Below are positions 10,930-21,982 of a DNA stretch of 64,000 bases, piece after piece. The DNA is from Lumbricus terrestris. Lineage: Eukaryota > Annelida > Clitellata > Crassiclitellata > Lumbricidae. How positions within the stretch are numbered: position 1 is the stretch's first letter; every line of letters starts with the position of its first letter. The translations under genes were made by a program, and so were the position numbers. The DNA lies in the NCBI GenBank assembly GCA_949752735.1, contig OX457039.1:21932830-21996829 (forward strand), read 5' to 3'. Below the pieces are notes generated by a model. The model saw only the letters and a program-made list of their open reading frames with translations. It searched no databases and was not told the DNA's origin.

Positions 10930-12495
10930 GGCTCCTCCATGATGAAAACAAAGAACGTAGCTGTCTTGGCATCTTCTGAGATCCCGGGTTCTGAAGTGCA
11001 GATGGAGGGAAGATGGCTGATGCTCTACCGCCCTGATCGACAAGCCAGTTTGCCTCCCTTACAGCCATCTTTCAGATCAGAGCTGGTTATTCATGGCAGA
11101 CAGTCCAGCCCCACTCAAGAGGCGGCCTTTAACTCTTTATTTGAATACATGAATGTCGTAACTGATAACTATTTTCCAACGAAGAGTATCACAATCATGG
11201 AGAGAGATCCGCCCTTCATGACACCAACTGTAAAACACCTGATACAGAGGCGAGACAAACTTCTTAATAAAAATAAAGTGGAGGCTGCATCAAGTCTATC
11301 AAGAGAGAATAAACCGAATAGTCATCAAGGGATATACCGTCACCTTTGACAAAGTCAAACACGGTTCCTGTGAGATTGGAAGGAGGTCAATCTGTTTTGG
11401 AGTGGGTGCCGCAGTGAGGTGCCACACCCAGAATGCAAGGTCACAGTACAGCTACAGGCCCTGATGGTCTGGCTGCCTGGTTACTTCGAGGAGTAGCTCA
11501 CATGCCAGCTGAACGAATCACAAAACTGTTTAATATATATCTCCTTGTCTCCTATGTTCCACCTAAGTGGAAATCAAGTATTATCACGCCTGTGCCAAAG
11601 GTATCCCACCCTGTGGAGGCCGCTGACGCAACATACAGAACAAAGTTCGGTTTATTCTCTCTTGATAGGCTTGATGCAGCCTCCACTTTATTTTTATTAA
11701 GAAGTTTGTCTCGCCTCTGTATCAAGTGTTTTACAGTTGGTGTCATGAAGGGCGGATCTCTCTCCATGATTGTGATACTCTTCGTTGGAAAATAGTTGTA
11801 TCCTCTGCCGTCTACTGGAGAAAATTATAGCACATCACATTTTTCATCCTTTTCTGACAGAACCACACACCAACGAACAATTCAATCTTGGATCAATATG
11901 CTTTCCATCCAACGGGGACCTACCACTGCCACTCTAATTGGCCTAACACAACCTCCGAGCACTCCTCAAAGACAATCATTACATCCACATGATCGCACTC
12001 GACATTACCAAAAGCTTCCGATATGATCAGACATGCCTATCTCGCAGAGCAATTGGCCTAATTGCCTATCCCGGACAGTGTCTACAACTGGTTGGTAACG
12101 TTTCAGGGTGATCGAAACCACGTAACAAGATATAATGGATTAATCTCAACGATCGCTTGGATAAATGCCAGCATTGTCCAGGGTTCAGGACTAGGACCCC
12201 TAAATTTCATTATGGCCATATCGAAATTCAAAGCAGTCAACCTTCACGAACGAATGGCTAAGTAAACTGATGACAGACACCTACTTGTTAATACCATCCT
12301 CAAGAAGTGATACTATCAGAGCTGAACTGGAGCATGTAACTGAGTGGGCTGCACAATGCAATATGAGCCTGAATCAAAAGAAAATTCAGGAGATGCCAAT
12401 CCACCAACCATGCAAGCAAGGGCGACAGGAGTCAATCCCTGGAGAAGTGCCAGGAATCCCAAGAGTCCTTCTTCTTCCGGTTCTCTGCCCCTAGG
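10930..12495 (+). pseudogene. LINE ORF2 (endonuclease-RT linker and RT), rearranged
   Basis: Fragments in shifting frames match the LINE at 32547-33881. 10939-11349 is the linker before the RT (TPTVKHLIQRRDKLLNK). 11433-11630 matches the RT start (STATGPDGLAAWLLRG, then VPPKWKSSIITPVPK). 11800-12490 covers RLLEKII, the GSGLGPLNF block and a region equivalent to ADDTYLL, where the YADD box itself is damaged (AK-stop-TDDR). Between RT blocks, 11646-11798 is an inverted copy of 11166-11318. Many stops and frameshifts are present, so this is a dead copy. Confidence 0.75.
11166..11798. repeat. 153-bp inverted repeat inside LINE
   Basis: The plus-strand arm 11166-11318 (starting at AACTATTTTCCAACGAAG) recurs inverted at 11646-11798 (ending CTTCGTTGGAAAATAGTTG). 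The arms are nearly identical and separated by 327 bp. The second arm replaces about 60 bp of RT coding sequence between the SHPVEAAD and CRLLEKI blocks. Confidence 0.88.
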
Positions 12496-12499
12496 CAGG

Positions 12500-13000
12500 T
12501 TCGATTGTATAATGTCGCCACTCTTCTCTCCACTGGGTCTTCTCTTTTAGTCTTTGATATCCCATTTGTGCCATCATCAAGTCCAGCATCATCTGTCATG
12601 GTCTTCCTCATGTTCTTTTCCCTCCATTTTTCCTTCTATCACCATTTTTGCCGGGTTGTCTCTTCTTCGCGTATGTCCAATCCATTTCTTTTGTCTTTCT
12701 ATTATTGTTTTCAGCATAGTTCTTTCCTCTCCAATCCTTTCCAGCACTTCCTTGTTTGTTTTGTGTTCCATCCAGCTGATCTTCTCCATTCTTCTCCATG
12801 TCCACATTTCAAAATGCTTCTATTTTCTTTATGTCTTCTCTTCTCATGGTCTAGGTTTCCCAACTATACAACATCACACTCCAAACCAGTGTTTTTATCA
12901 TTCTTTTCTTGAGGTTTCTGTTTATCTTTCCTCGTAGTAGCTCTCCTCTTTTCGTGAACACCTCCTTTCCCATTGCAATCCTCCTTCTGATTTCTTTATG
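12500..13000 (-). pseudogene. LINE RT C-terminal domain (minus strand)
   Basis: The minus-strand frame reads EERTMLKTIIERQKKWIGHT, then IEGKMEGKEHEEDHDR, matching the block 'I-x-x-R-Q-x-x-W-x-G-H ... I-E-G-x-M-x-G-x-R-x-x-G-R-P' at the C-terminus of several LINE proteins. Related pieces occur at 35500-35780 and 62785-63045 (plus strand) and, more distantly, at 22150-22468. It has an adjacent, opposite orientation to the preceding LINE fragment. Confidence 0.6.
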
Positions 13001-13873
13001 GCATTTAGACATGTGTTTGAGTTAGTGTCATTGCTTATGTCTGTTTTACTATGTGACATTGGATTGTATTAAGTTCCTCATTCTTTGGTTCAACTGTTTC
13101 CTACTTCACAATGAAGTCAATGGATTTTGATGCATGACCATTTTTGATGCCATCTCATTGCTTTCACGAGAAATAGGCTTCAATCATCTTCATCTTTTTT
13201 ATGATTAATCATCTCCCTCTATTTTTGGTTAATTAAATTAGTAGACCTTAGACTAATTATTAGAGATGGTGTAAAGGAGTAATGCAGCCTAAGCACTGGC
13301 AGACAGTGTTGACCACCTAGTGAATGGACGTCAATAATATGTGACCCGTCACCAAAATATCAGTCATTTTTCGCTATGTCATTAAGCAGAAAATGACCAA
13401 TAATTATGTGAAACCTCAAATTGGTCGTAATTGACATTAATGCAACAATTACATAAGTATATATTTAATGTAAATAACGTATAAAATTTTCACTTACATG
13501 TAGATGCACATAAATGTGTAAAAAAATTTACAAAGAGTCCTAAATCTCTTTCCAGATGGAAAATCAAAATTTCAACCAAGATCCGCCACCCTGGCAGCGA
13601 CATTTAATTAGGTTACACTCCGAGTAGTCCAGCGTGCTTGGTCTCGTTTTCAACAACGAAATTCCCTTTTCTGTTCCATTAATGAAATATGACCTTCTTG
13701 CATTTATTATGCATGTGAGATTGGTCCAAACATGGAGAGCGCATTTGCAATGGGTGCATCAACACAGGTGCTAAATTTTACCCAAATTGGTCCAATAGAA
13801 ATAGCTGTTGCTTTTTAGAATGCAAATAATAATATGACTAGACTTCATATGCAGTTTTCAAGTAGGCCTAACG

Positions 13874-15127
13874 CAGTGATTTTCAACCGGGGTTCCGCGG
13901 GCGTCAGCCAGTGGTTCCACGGCAGTTTGATAGAAATTTTTATGGCACCAACTAAAATCACATAAGTATCAATAATGAGTATTCTTTCCCAGCCTTCACC
14001 CATGCTTGCTTAAAATAACATCATTACGGGAATGTATTATTGTTTCTTTAGGCTATTTAGGCTATGTCGTTTATTAGCCTAGGCTATTTGTTGTTCGGAA
14101 GGCACATCCATGAAAATGGGAATCTTTAGATTGCATATACATTTCCAGCTGTCCAGACGGACAAGCAAAGCATTTTTATTATTGGTTTTAAAATATTTTG
14201 GTCGCTCGAGATCTGCTCTGAATAAACATGTGCTGAGCACTATGCCAACGATTTGGTTGGTTTATTTTCTTTTGATCAGTTTATTTTTGAAAAGCCAGTG
14301 TTTAAATATTTCATCAAGAAAACGCCTTATATTCGAATTTTTGCAAACGTAAAGACTGAGCCTTAAGCATAGTTACAGCTATCTGCGGAATCTTTAACCC
14401 GCAAGCCTGTGTCCCATACTCTCTATTTGCTTCTAGGAAAATCAATTAGATTTGTGAAACAAGAACCAGATGTGTGATTATTGTGACAGAAGTAGGGCCT
14501 ACTTTTTCAGGTGCAGGGACGTAACCAGCAAACGAAGCTGAAACTCCCCAAATAAGCTGAAGCCCTCGGTCCCACTATAGCCTTGTGTCACTCACTACAC
14601 TCATGATCGACGGTTGAGCCTGAAACGATTCTTTAATGTTGAATATGAACCATTAAGCGTCTGCCTACGTGTCTCTCTACGATGCGTCTCGACTTAAATC
14701 AGGCACAAATTTCGCAGTAAATTTGAAGGAGCTAGGGGCTTTAACACAACTTGTCCATAACACTGATACAGAATAGAGCGTATTTTTCATTTTCAAAATT
14801 CTATCCATCTGTCAGATGGATGTATAGTGGTTGGCGAAATAGAGCAGAAATGCAGTTGTTATCTGGTAGAGTTTTGTGCACTGGGCCTACACTTCTAGAA
14901 TTCTAAAGCAATTGAGTAGGCCTGTTTGTAAAGTGATACTATTCCATGACTCCGCCAGAAGTGTAAAAAAGTACATGTAATCTAAATATTACATAATTTT
15001 ACAAGATACAACAGTACTGCAGGTTCTGTATTTCTTGAAATACTGGACGGGTGAAACACACAGGGTTCCGGGAGCAAATAATGCTTTGAGAAAGGTTCCG
15101 CCACTAGAAAAAGGTTGAAAACCACTG
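13874..15127. mobile_element. hAT-type DNA transposon, non-autonomous, 8-bp TSD
   Basis: The ends are CAGTGATTTTCAACC and GGTTGAAAACCACTG with GGTTCCGCGG / GGTTCCGCCA just inside. The flanks 13866-13873 and 15128-15135 are both GCCTAACG. It is 1254 bp with no transposase frame. The TIR resembles that of the element at 574-1873 but the interior is different. Confidence 0.9.
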
Positions 15128-15246
15128 GCCTAACGGTTTATGCAAACTGTCAGATTGAAAATTCTGTAACTTGGTTATATGTGAGATATAGAAAAACTGA
15201 AAACAGTTTTTAAAAAGTAAATAAACTTATAAAGCATTTACAAGAT

Positions 15247-15552
15247 CACCTCACCTGGTCACCTGGTGCCGTCAGCTCTTGGAGCTCTGGCGACAGTCAA
15301 CCTCATGACTGTTTTCTTGGCAGTAGATAAGGGGTGGTTTGCCATTGCCTTCCCCCGTTTGCCCACCGTGCCCGTTCGTTCACCCTCCTTACGGAGAGGC
15401 TACTAACAGGTCGCACCACGAGAAGGTGGGCACGGTGGACTTTGATTCGTCAGCCCAGGTCGGTTCCGAGTCTACGCTCCAATTGGGGTCGTCGGTCGGG
15501 TCTCCTCCCTGCTCTACTCACGTTAATGAGTGGCTGACGAACCTTTACGACC
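15247..15552 (+). mobile_element. 306-bp retroposon-like insertion, 12-bp TSD
   Basis: The block is flanked by the direct repeat CATTTACAAGAT at 15235-15246 and 15553-15564. A perfect 12-bp duplication of this size suggests target-primed retroposition. The inserted DNA is GC-richer than its surroundings, has no inverted ends, and shows neither a tRNA-like pol III promoter nor a simple tail. I do not recognise the family; orientation is a guess. Confidence 0.6.
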
Positions 15553-15740
15553 CATTTACAAGATAGTGTAAAAAAATCTAATTTTTAAGTTGGGACTGGT
15601 TTTGTGGTGTCGGATCACATAACATCAACCATTTCAGTGGTGCTGCAACATGGCCTTGCTGTTACAAGGGCACCTAACAAACTGCAAAAAAGTAGAGGGT
15701 TAGAAAAGAGGTGAGTTTAAAATTGATTTAAAGGACTCAC

Positions 15741-15763
15741 CAACATCTTCATCACTCTCATGG
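15741..15763 (-). CDS. Candidate 23-nt microexon of TPD52-like gene
   Basis: On the minus strand, a pyrimidine-bearing acceptor ending CACTCACAG precedes 23 nt, followed directly by a strong donor GTGAGT. The incoming phase (two bases of a codon from the exon at 15887) yields the peptide R-HESDEDV and leaves phase 1. It lies 123 nt downstream of the preceding exon. The TPD52 family has alternative short exons in this region between the SKKLGD block and the FKSFEE block, so a small exon here is plausible, but nothing besides splice sites and phase supports it. The expected final exon (NSPTFKSFEE-like) was not found in the window. Confidence 0.35.
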
Positions 15764-15886
15764 CTGTGAGTGATGCAGGCAGAGTCATTGGCTGGAGGAC
15801 ATGCCAGTGCTCAGTGGAAATTGGGAGGACTCAGACCTAGATTAGCATTCCAGGGCAGTTATATGAACAACAAAATTGCAACCTAC

Positions 15887-15955
15887 CGGAAGTCTCCAAG
15901 CTTCTTAGAAGCAAATGCTCCAAAAGATTTGAAGGCAGCATTAGTCTTTAGATAC
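15887..15955 (-). CDS. Tumor protein D52-family gene, SKKLGD exon
   Basis: On the minus strand a CAG acceptor precedes 69 nt that encode YLKTNAAFKSFGAFASKKLG followed by DFR, then a GTAGGT donor. This matches the TPD52 segment 'YKKT...AAFSxxGxxISKKxGDMR'. The exon starts by completing the codon CC|G left by the exon at 19252 and ends in phase 2, so splice phases agree. TPD52-family proteins are small cytosolic coiled-coil proteins linked to vesicle trafficking and membrane fusion, and form homo- and heteromers. The preceding intron (15956-19251) contains a SINE, a (TA)n tract, an L2 LINE, a MITE and a second SINE. Confidence 0.85.
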
Positions 15956-16047
15956 CTGTAACAAGCATCATACAGCTTCTTCAATTTATTGTTCAAGTGA
16001 CTTTTACCTTGAAGTTACTTTTTAATTGTCAACTATACAGTCATTTA

Positions 16048-16266
16048 GGGCAAGGTGGTGTAGTGGGTACATTCGTTGCCTTGCAGCCGGAAGGTTGCAG
16101 GCTCGAATCCACCTCAAGTCGCCATGTAGGGACTTTGGAAAAGTCCTTCACTCGTAATTGCTCAGCACTTCGGCGTGAAACTCTGATGCAGTGTCCACTC
16201 TGCAGTCGGGAGCGCCTCCGAGTAGCAACCTTGAAGGGGCGCTATAACAAGTGCACATACAAAAAC
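16048..16266 (+). mobile_element. tRNA-derived SINE, TPD52 intron
   Basis: Same family as 1262-1493: A-box region AAGGTGGTGTAGTGGG, B-box GGCTCGAATCC, GGGACTTTGGAAAAGTCCTTC, then GGGAGCGCCTCCGAGTAG and GAAGGGGCGCTATAACAAGT with an (ACAAA)-type end. Diverged by several substitutions from the copy at 23907. Confidence 0.85.
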
Positions 16267-16407
16267 CTATGGCATTATGGTACTGTAGTCTATGCTTGTT
16301 TTGACTACCACAGATTTTAAAAAAATTATCTGGCTTAATATTTGTCAATTTCAAATGCAAATTTAGGCCATATTTATCTTTGATAGTAAGAATACTTTAA
16401 AGACTAA

Positions 16408-16410
<3 letters not shown>

Positions 16411-16493
<83 letters not shown>
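16411..16493. repeat. (TA)n microsatellite, about 41 units
   Basis: An essentially perfect TA dinucleotide run of about 82 bp lying in the TPD52-like intron. No other function is visible. Confidence 0.97.
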
Positions 16494-16495
<2 letters not shown>

Positions 16496-16835
16496 TGAAA
16501 AGAATCACAGATTTTAAAGCTTGACTAGAAATTAATCCTTAGGCCAATTCAGATATATCCTATTTCAGCTCTATACACGCTGAGAATTTATGACTGGTTC
16601 CTTCAAAAAATTTATACATGATTTTGTTTCAAATTTATAGTAATCGGCCAAACGTAAATATGTTGCATGCACTATATAGTATGTGAGTTTAATCATATGT
16701 TGTGAAAGAAGAAATACGATGCTGCTATATATGCTGCAACATTAAAAATCATTGCTAATCAAGATGGACACAATCAATAAACTGACAGAATATGTAAGAT
16801 TTCTGGAAATTTTCGCATACTCCTTACCAGCGCCT

Positions 16836-16909
16836 GGCGTACCCCCAATCCCTCAGGGTACCCCAAATTCCTCAGGGGTACGCGTACCACTGTCTGAGAA
16901 TCCCTGCCC
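16836..16909 (-). mobile_element. Single hAT terminus
   Basis: On the minus strand, beginning near 16909, the sequence CAGGGATTCTCAGACAGTGG leads into GGTACGCGTACCCCTGAGG, the classical start of a hAT element (CAGGGGTTCTCAAA... GTACGCGTACCCC). The opposite end was not found, so this is a truncated element lying next to the L2 LINE. Confidence 0.6.
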
Positions 16910-17196
16910 TGCATTCCTCCTTCAATAATATATGGACATTCTTCACCCTCTCCTTATTGTTCTCTGCAATCATTCTCTCCAGGAAGGCATCTTCTCGCCA
17001 TCACAGGAAAAGTCTATCCTCATTCCTCTTCTCAAGACTTGACATCTCTGACTCAATAAACTTCAGGTTAATCGCAAATTTTGCCTCTTATCCATGTAAT
17101 TATTTAAAAGATTGCTTCTTCTCAACTTATTGCTTATTTAGAGTTGAATAATCAGCTCCTTTTTTGTCAATAGAGTTTCGTAAGGGTCACTCTACT

Positions 17197-17423
17197 CAAG
17201 GCCGTAGCCAGGATTTGATTTCGGGGGGTGTTTCACTCACCAATTTTCCTTCCCCAAAAAAACTGATGACTTTTTTAGTCATCCGGCATATTTCGGGGGG
17301 TGTTTTCATGGTTTTATTTCATGGTTTTTACATCATGTGCTCGTAAATGCATTATATTATTTTTCACATTTTCAATTTCGGGGGTGTTCAAACACCCAAA
17401 ACACCCCCCTAGCTACGGCCTTG
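17197..17423. mobile_element. 227-bp hAT-like MITE, 8-bp TSD, inside LINE
   Basis: The ends CAAGGCCGTAGCCAGG and CTAGCTACGGCCTTG are inverted repeats with one mismatch over 15 bp. The flanks 17189-17196 and 17424-17431 are both ACTCTACT. Removing it restores continuity of the LINE reading frame around the GHST block. The interior has GGGGGGTGT/ACACCCCCC self-complementary runs and a GATGACTTTTTTAGTCATC palindrome also seen in the elements at 27698 and 60332. Confidence 0.92.
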
Positions 17424-18131
17424 ACTCTACTGAGTCCCTTCTGGTTCATCTTTTATCAGATGTATATGGGTCACAGGTGTCTCTTCTTGACTGCTTTGCA
17501 AAAATTAGTGCCACCCTTGATTGTGTAGACCAAGACATTCACCGCAGGCGCCTTTCTGTCTCATTTGGTCTTTCTGGTAACTTCCTTGATTGGCTTGGCT
17601 CTTAAGTACACGATCACTCCTTTTCAGTCCTCTATGGTCCTACTAGATATCCATGGGGTCATGCACCTTTTGGTTTGCCCCAGGGAACTGTCCTTGACCC
17701 CTCCTCTATATCATTTACACAGCTGGCCGTAGCCCTCTTTCTGAAGCAAGCACTGCCCTAAGCCAGTCCTATGCTGATGATGTCCACACTGTCCAGGCAT
17801 ACCTGCATTGCCTGGCGTCTAATGCTGCTCCCATAGTCCGGGTCAAAAGCCAGACGTTGTATATCCTAGGGGCATGCATGTCGTCGAACCGCTCACGCCT
17901 CAAACCATCCAAAACTCAATTCATCTGGCTGGGCACACATCAGCAGTTTGCTAAGATTGACCTAGCACCTTTGCTACTGAGTTCCCATTACATTTTTTAC
18001 CTCTGTTCACGATCTTGGCGCTCTCCTAGATCAGATACTTACCTTTGCACAGTACATTCACCAGCTCTGTCACAATGCTACTATCAATTACGCCAGCTCA
18101 GAGACCGTCTCTCGCTCTAACCTCCAATGCT

Positions 18132-18345
18132 AATGTGGGGTGCGGTAGTGGGTTCGGTGCCCTGGAGCCGGACGTTCAAATCCACCTCAAGCCGCCACCG
18201 CCGCCGCCGTGTAAGGAACTTGAGCAAGTCCTTCACTTGCAATTGCTTATGTGCTTCGGCGTCAAACTCCAATGCAGTGTCCAACTGTCCATACTGTAGT
18301 CAGAAGCGCCTCTGAGTAGAGAGCTTGAAGGGGTGCTATATCAAA
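18132..18345 (+). mobile_element. tRNA-derived SINE inside L2 LINE
   Basis: Same SINE family; B-box diverged (CGTTCAAATCC) and a (CCG)n expansion near 18190. It ends GAAGCGCCTCTGAGTAG, then GAAGGGGTGCTATATCAAAAGC. The LINE frame resumes at about 18370. Imperfect duplicates AATGCTAA / AATGCAAC flank it. Confidence 0.8.
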
Positions 18346-19251
18346 AGCAAGAAATAAAAAAAATTCAAATGCAACCACTACTCCTGTCCTTTCCCCTTGA
18401 CTACTGCTGCGCTCTCTAAGCTGGTCTCCCATCTGGACGGTTGGGATGCTTGGAGCAGGTACTATGCACGGACGAATGCCTTATTGGCCGTATCCCAAAA
18501 TTTGGTCATGTCACCAATTATCATGCGGGATGTCCTGCATTGGTTCCCTATCCTGCAGTGGGTAATATACCGCGGGTGTCTGCTTTGGTGTGGAGGTACC
18601 TCCTAGGTGCTGCTCCTGTCCCTCTACTGAGTCTACTCTGGGTGTACACTGTACACAGGCGTCGTGCTCTGCGTTCCTCCACAGAGAGTGAACTCATTAT
18701 TCCCCGAGCATGAACTGCTCTTAAACAGCACTGTTTCTCTGTTATTGGCCACATGGCGTGGAATGGACATCCACTGTCTACATGTCTTATGCCTAGCGTT
18801 TGCTCAGATGCGCTTCATCGCAACCTTAAACCGTCCTTTTTAGCCGAGGTTGGGTTAAGAGCGCTCCTGAATAGTAACCTTGAAAGGTTGCTATATGTAT
18901 ATATAATTATATATATATATTTTTATAATGAATGAATAAATGAAGATGATACAAGTAAGTTACATCACAATATAGGACAAGAAAAAGATGTCATGAATTA
19001 TTTTAACCAGTATCTAAGCACAATATCATTGGCTTAATTAAGTTTTGGATCCGTGTTCAGTGTTCACTAACCATATTCTGTTTTATATTCTAAATCTTAT
19101 TAAACTAACTCAGTGTATAAGAATGGTACAGTATATTGAGAAAGCTAAACATCTACAGGTAAAGCAGCAAATGAAACAAAAATTACAGACAATCACTAGC
19201 ATTAACTGAGCAACTCTCAGGACTATAAACTGTAAATAAGTTCAATCTTAC

Positions 19252-19400
19252 GGCTCCGATTCCTTTATTGTACTAATGCTGTGCTGCAGATCTTGCTTCA
19301 ACTCAACGATTGAAGTGATTCCCAGTTTACATTTCAAATCAGAAGATTCTCTCAATTTTGTGTTCAAGACAGCCTTTAATGTATGGATCTCTTCTTCAAG
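19252..19400 (-). CDS. Tumor protein D52-family gene, coiled-coil exon
   Basis: On the minus strand a strong acceptor (TTTTTTCTCAG) precedes 149 nt in one open frame: LEEEIHTLKAVLNTKLRESS, then DLKCKLGITSIVELKQDLQH and STIKESEP, followed by donor GTAAGA. This is the conserved coiled-coil core of the TPD52 family (vertebrate form approximately EEEIxTLxQVLxAKExHLxEIKxKLGxxxxxELKQN). The preceding exon ends ...TELAK in phase 0 and this one ends in phase 2, exactly fitting the next exon. The coiled coil mediates oligomerisation in the known proteins. This is the strongest host-gene evidence in the window. Confidence 0.9.
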
Positions 19401-20220
19401 CTGAGAAAAAATTAAATATAAAAATGAATACAATTCCTGAAATTGAAGTTTATAAAAACAATGTGGCTATCTGTAGATGACAGAGTTGCAGATATCAAGA
19501 ATTCCACAATCTTTGGTACACTGTACAGTGTACATAGTGACAGTGTAGTTGCTCATCCCTGATAATTTCAGACTTAAGGTTCCACGCTATTGAAATGACG
19601 ATCTGGGTTGCCAAGCCCAGAGCACTTCTGATTTATTTCTCCAAAGGTGGTTTTTACATTAACTTGCAATAAAATTACATTTGATGGCATCACAAATGCA
19701 ATGGATTTTTTGAAGAATTGTATCAATCAAATGGCCTTTACTGAAGCCTAATTAGTAACTTTAGTGAATAGTCTCACCATTCAAACAATCGTAACACTTG
19801 TTGAGTAGCTATTTATTGAAAAACCTTAGATAGAAGCATAAACTAAACAGATGGGTCAACTAATTCATCCAGATGCCAAGGTTCCTCAGTGTGTGTGATG
19901 GCATACTTTTGACACCCCAACAGGAATCTTTCAGCCAGCTGTTGATTAGTAACTTCTACTGTGCCATAGGCATCAATTGTTGGGACACCATGAGCACAAT
20001 CCAAAATTCATAATACATAAAAAAATCCGCAGTCCGTTGCAACCAACAGACGAATGCAGCTGTCGCTTACCGGTGTAGCTAACTAGGCCAGTCATCATCA
20101 TCATCATCATCATAAAAAAATCAATATCCAATATCAATATCCACTATGACAAAGTTGTGACAACCTATGGTGGACATGCAATCTGAAAAAGTAACTATTA
20201 GTTTGGAAATTACAAATTAT

Positions 20221-21379
20221 TAGGGCTGCTCAACGATTAAAATTTTTAATCGCGATTAATCATGCGATTAAAAATTTCAATCATGATTAATCGCATGTTG
20301 ATTAAATACCAATTCAGCTTTGTAAACCCTCAACGTTTTCTACATTCAAAGGTCTACTATCCCTTGCTGTCCTCAAATCAAGAGCATTACCAATGGAGTT
20401 GTGTTCTCCTGAGTCATGGGTCCATCCGTTTCGGTGTCCGTCCGTTCCGGTGTCCTGACAATTCGCACCGGACAATTCGGACCGAACAATTCTTAGCAGC
20501 CAAAATTCGTGATGGGACCTCCACTTTTAGGTCAGATTTTCCTAGCCTATCTATCTCCCTCAAACCAAAATGTATTATTGTCCAAACTAATAATAATCTG
20601 ACACCTGACCAGTGGACATAAAAACCATGGGCCTATATAGGTATGAAAATTACATTGATTTAAATTAACTGCCTATAAGTTGATAATTTACTGCATTCAA
20701 CTACTAATTTCAGCTTCTTATTTTCAGTTAATGGACCAATTATAGAAGATCAGACAGCATTTGCTTAGTGCCATATAATTATTTTATGCCAATGATCAAT
20801 AAAAGTTTCATCACCGTAAGTGTCTTTTTGGAAAGCAAGATTTTTATATGCATTCCGAATTGTCCGTATCCGAATTGTCTGGGTCCAAATTGTCCGTCTC
20901 CGAATTGTCCGGTCCGAATTGTCCGTCTCCGAATTGTCCGTCTCCGAATTGTCCGTCTCCGAATTGTCCGGGAGCCGTCCATTTCGGTTAACATGCCATG
21001 ACATATTCTACAGAATAGGTTTTTCACAAACAAATGGTTGTGAGATCAAAGGCCCAGATGATTATGACGATTTGCAATGCGGCTAACAAAAAAGTAAAGC
21101 ATGCTTCGTGCATGTATAATACGAGAGTGTTATGCGTGATTCCTACTTACAGTGTTTGCACACACGCAGGTCTATCTGCCGTTTTAAAAGCAAACTGATC
21201 GTTTAGATTTTAGACTTTGACATCAATTAACCGACGAGTTGCAGTGTTCAGAAAATTTATACCTAACAGCGGTCTTTGCGATTAAAATTAAATCGCGAAT
21301 AAAATTTTTAATCGTGTTAATCGTTAAAAAATGTAACGTGTTAATCTCAAGCGTTAACTGCGATTAATCAACAGCCCTA
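20221..21379. mobile_element. 1.16-kb hAT-like element with TAGGGCTG ends, 8-bp TSD
   Basis: Begins TAGGGCTGCTCAACGATTAA and ends GATTAATCAACAGCCCTA. The flanks 20213-20220 and 21380-21387 are both CAAATTAT. The first and last 80-100 bp are dominated by GATTAA/TTAATC palindromes. No transposase is visible. The middle contains a 15-bp repeat array at 20850-20975 and an inverse remnant of it near 20450-20495. It lies in the TPD52 intron between the exons at 19252 and 23660. Confidence 0.88.
20850..20975. repeat. 15-bp tandem repeat (GAATTGTCCGTCTCC)n
   Basis: About eight copies of GAATTGTCCGTCTCC or variants such as GAATTGTCCGGTCC. Reverse-complement units (GGACAATTCGGACCGAACAA) occur at 20460-20495, so the array and its remnant could form a stem. 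Open frames here repeat a pentapeptide and are not genes. Confidence 0.85.
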
Positions 21380-21982
21380 CAAATTATGGAACTGAGCAGA
21401 ACAAAACAGATACCGGTACACTGATGTATGAAGAGAGGGTGGGAAAGAGAGATGGAGAGAGAGAGAGCGGGAGGAAGGATAGAGTGTAGATACACCAGAC
21501 AGGTAGGAATAAACAAGTTTTCCCACAAATTTGCACTGCTGTTTAAACTGTGGTATCCTACACCTATCCTGAAAATTTTAGCCTGTCATGAGCTATTTCA
21601 ACATTTTGATTTAATGTTTCGGGAAAAAAATCGAATGGGAGAAAACTGGAAATTTTTCCAACTGGCACTATATCACATTTTTCTTAGAATTTCTTCCTGA
21701 ACTCAAAAATATCTTTCTTTTGCTTGTAGCACCAACCTGCACAATTTTTCGCTAACATCCTGGACTACTGAGGAAAAGATCAGAATGACACCATCAATGA
21801 GCCAACTAATGTTGCAAGGTCCAGCTTTATACACAACAAAGTTGAAAAAAGGGTAAGGTAGGCTATGCGCTCTACTACACAGTTAGTTTCAAAGGAAATT
21901 TGTCTGTACACTCACCTAAAACAAAAACTGCATTTAAAACAGACTGGAACAGCCCAGCCTACTCATTAGCAGTGTCCACACA

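Larger units (their letters stand above)
16925..18935 (+). pseudogene. L2/CR1-like LINE, RT and 3' end, multiply interrupted
   Basis: A decayed non-LTR retrotransposon. Reading across insertions, the RT blocks appear in order: NFRLIANFAS-like (17060-17100), EFRKGHSTE split by the MITE at 17197-17423, LSVSFGLSGNFLDWL (17550-17600), FGLPQGTVL (17670-17695), SYADDVHTVQAY with the catalytic YADD (17768-17803), KPSKTQFIWLG (17910-17940). After the SINE at 18132-18345 come LVSHLDGWDAWSRYY and DVLHWFPI, a recognisable CR1/L2 C-terminal block, and a 3' end AGAGCGCTCCTGAATAG ... TTGAAAGGTTGCTATATGTA with an AT-rich tail. Frameshifts and stops show that it is dead. It lies in a TPD52 intron in antisense orientation to that gene. 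Confidence 0.8.

Noticed and set aside
15334..15566. Two overlapping frames of 67-75 codons
   Set aside because: They lie within the 306-bp retroposon-like insertion and show no protein-like conservation.
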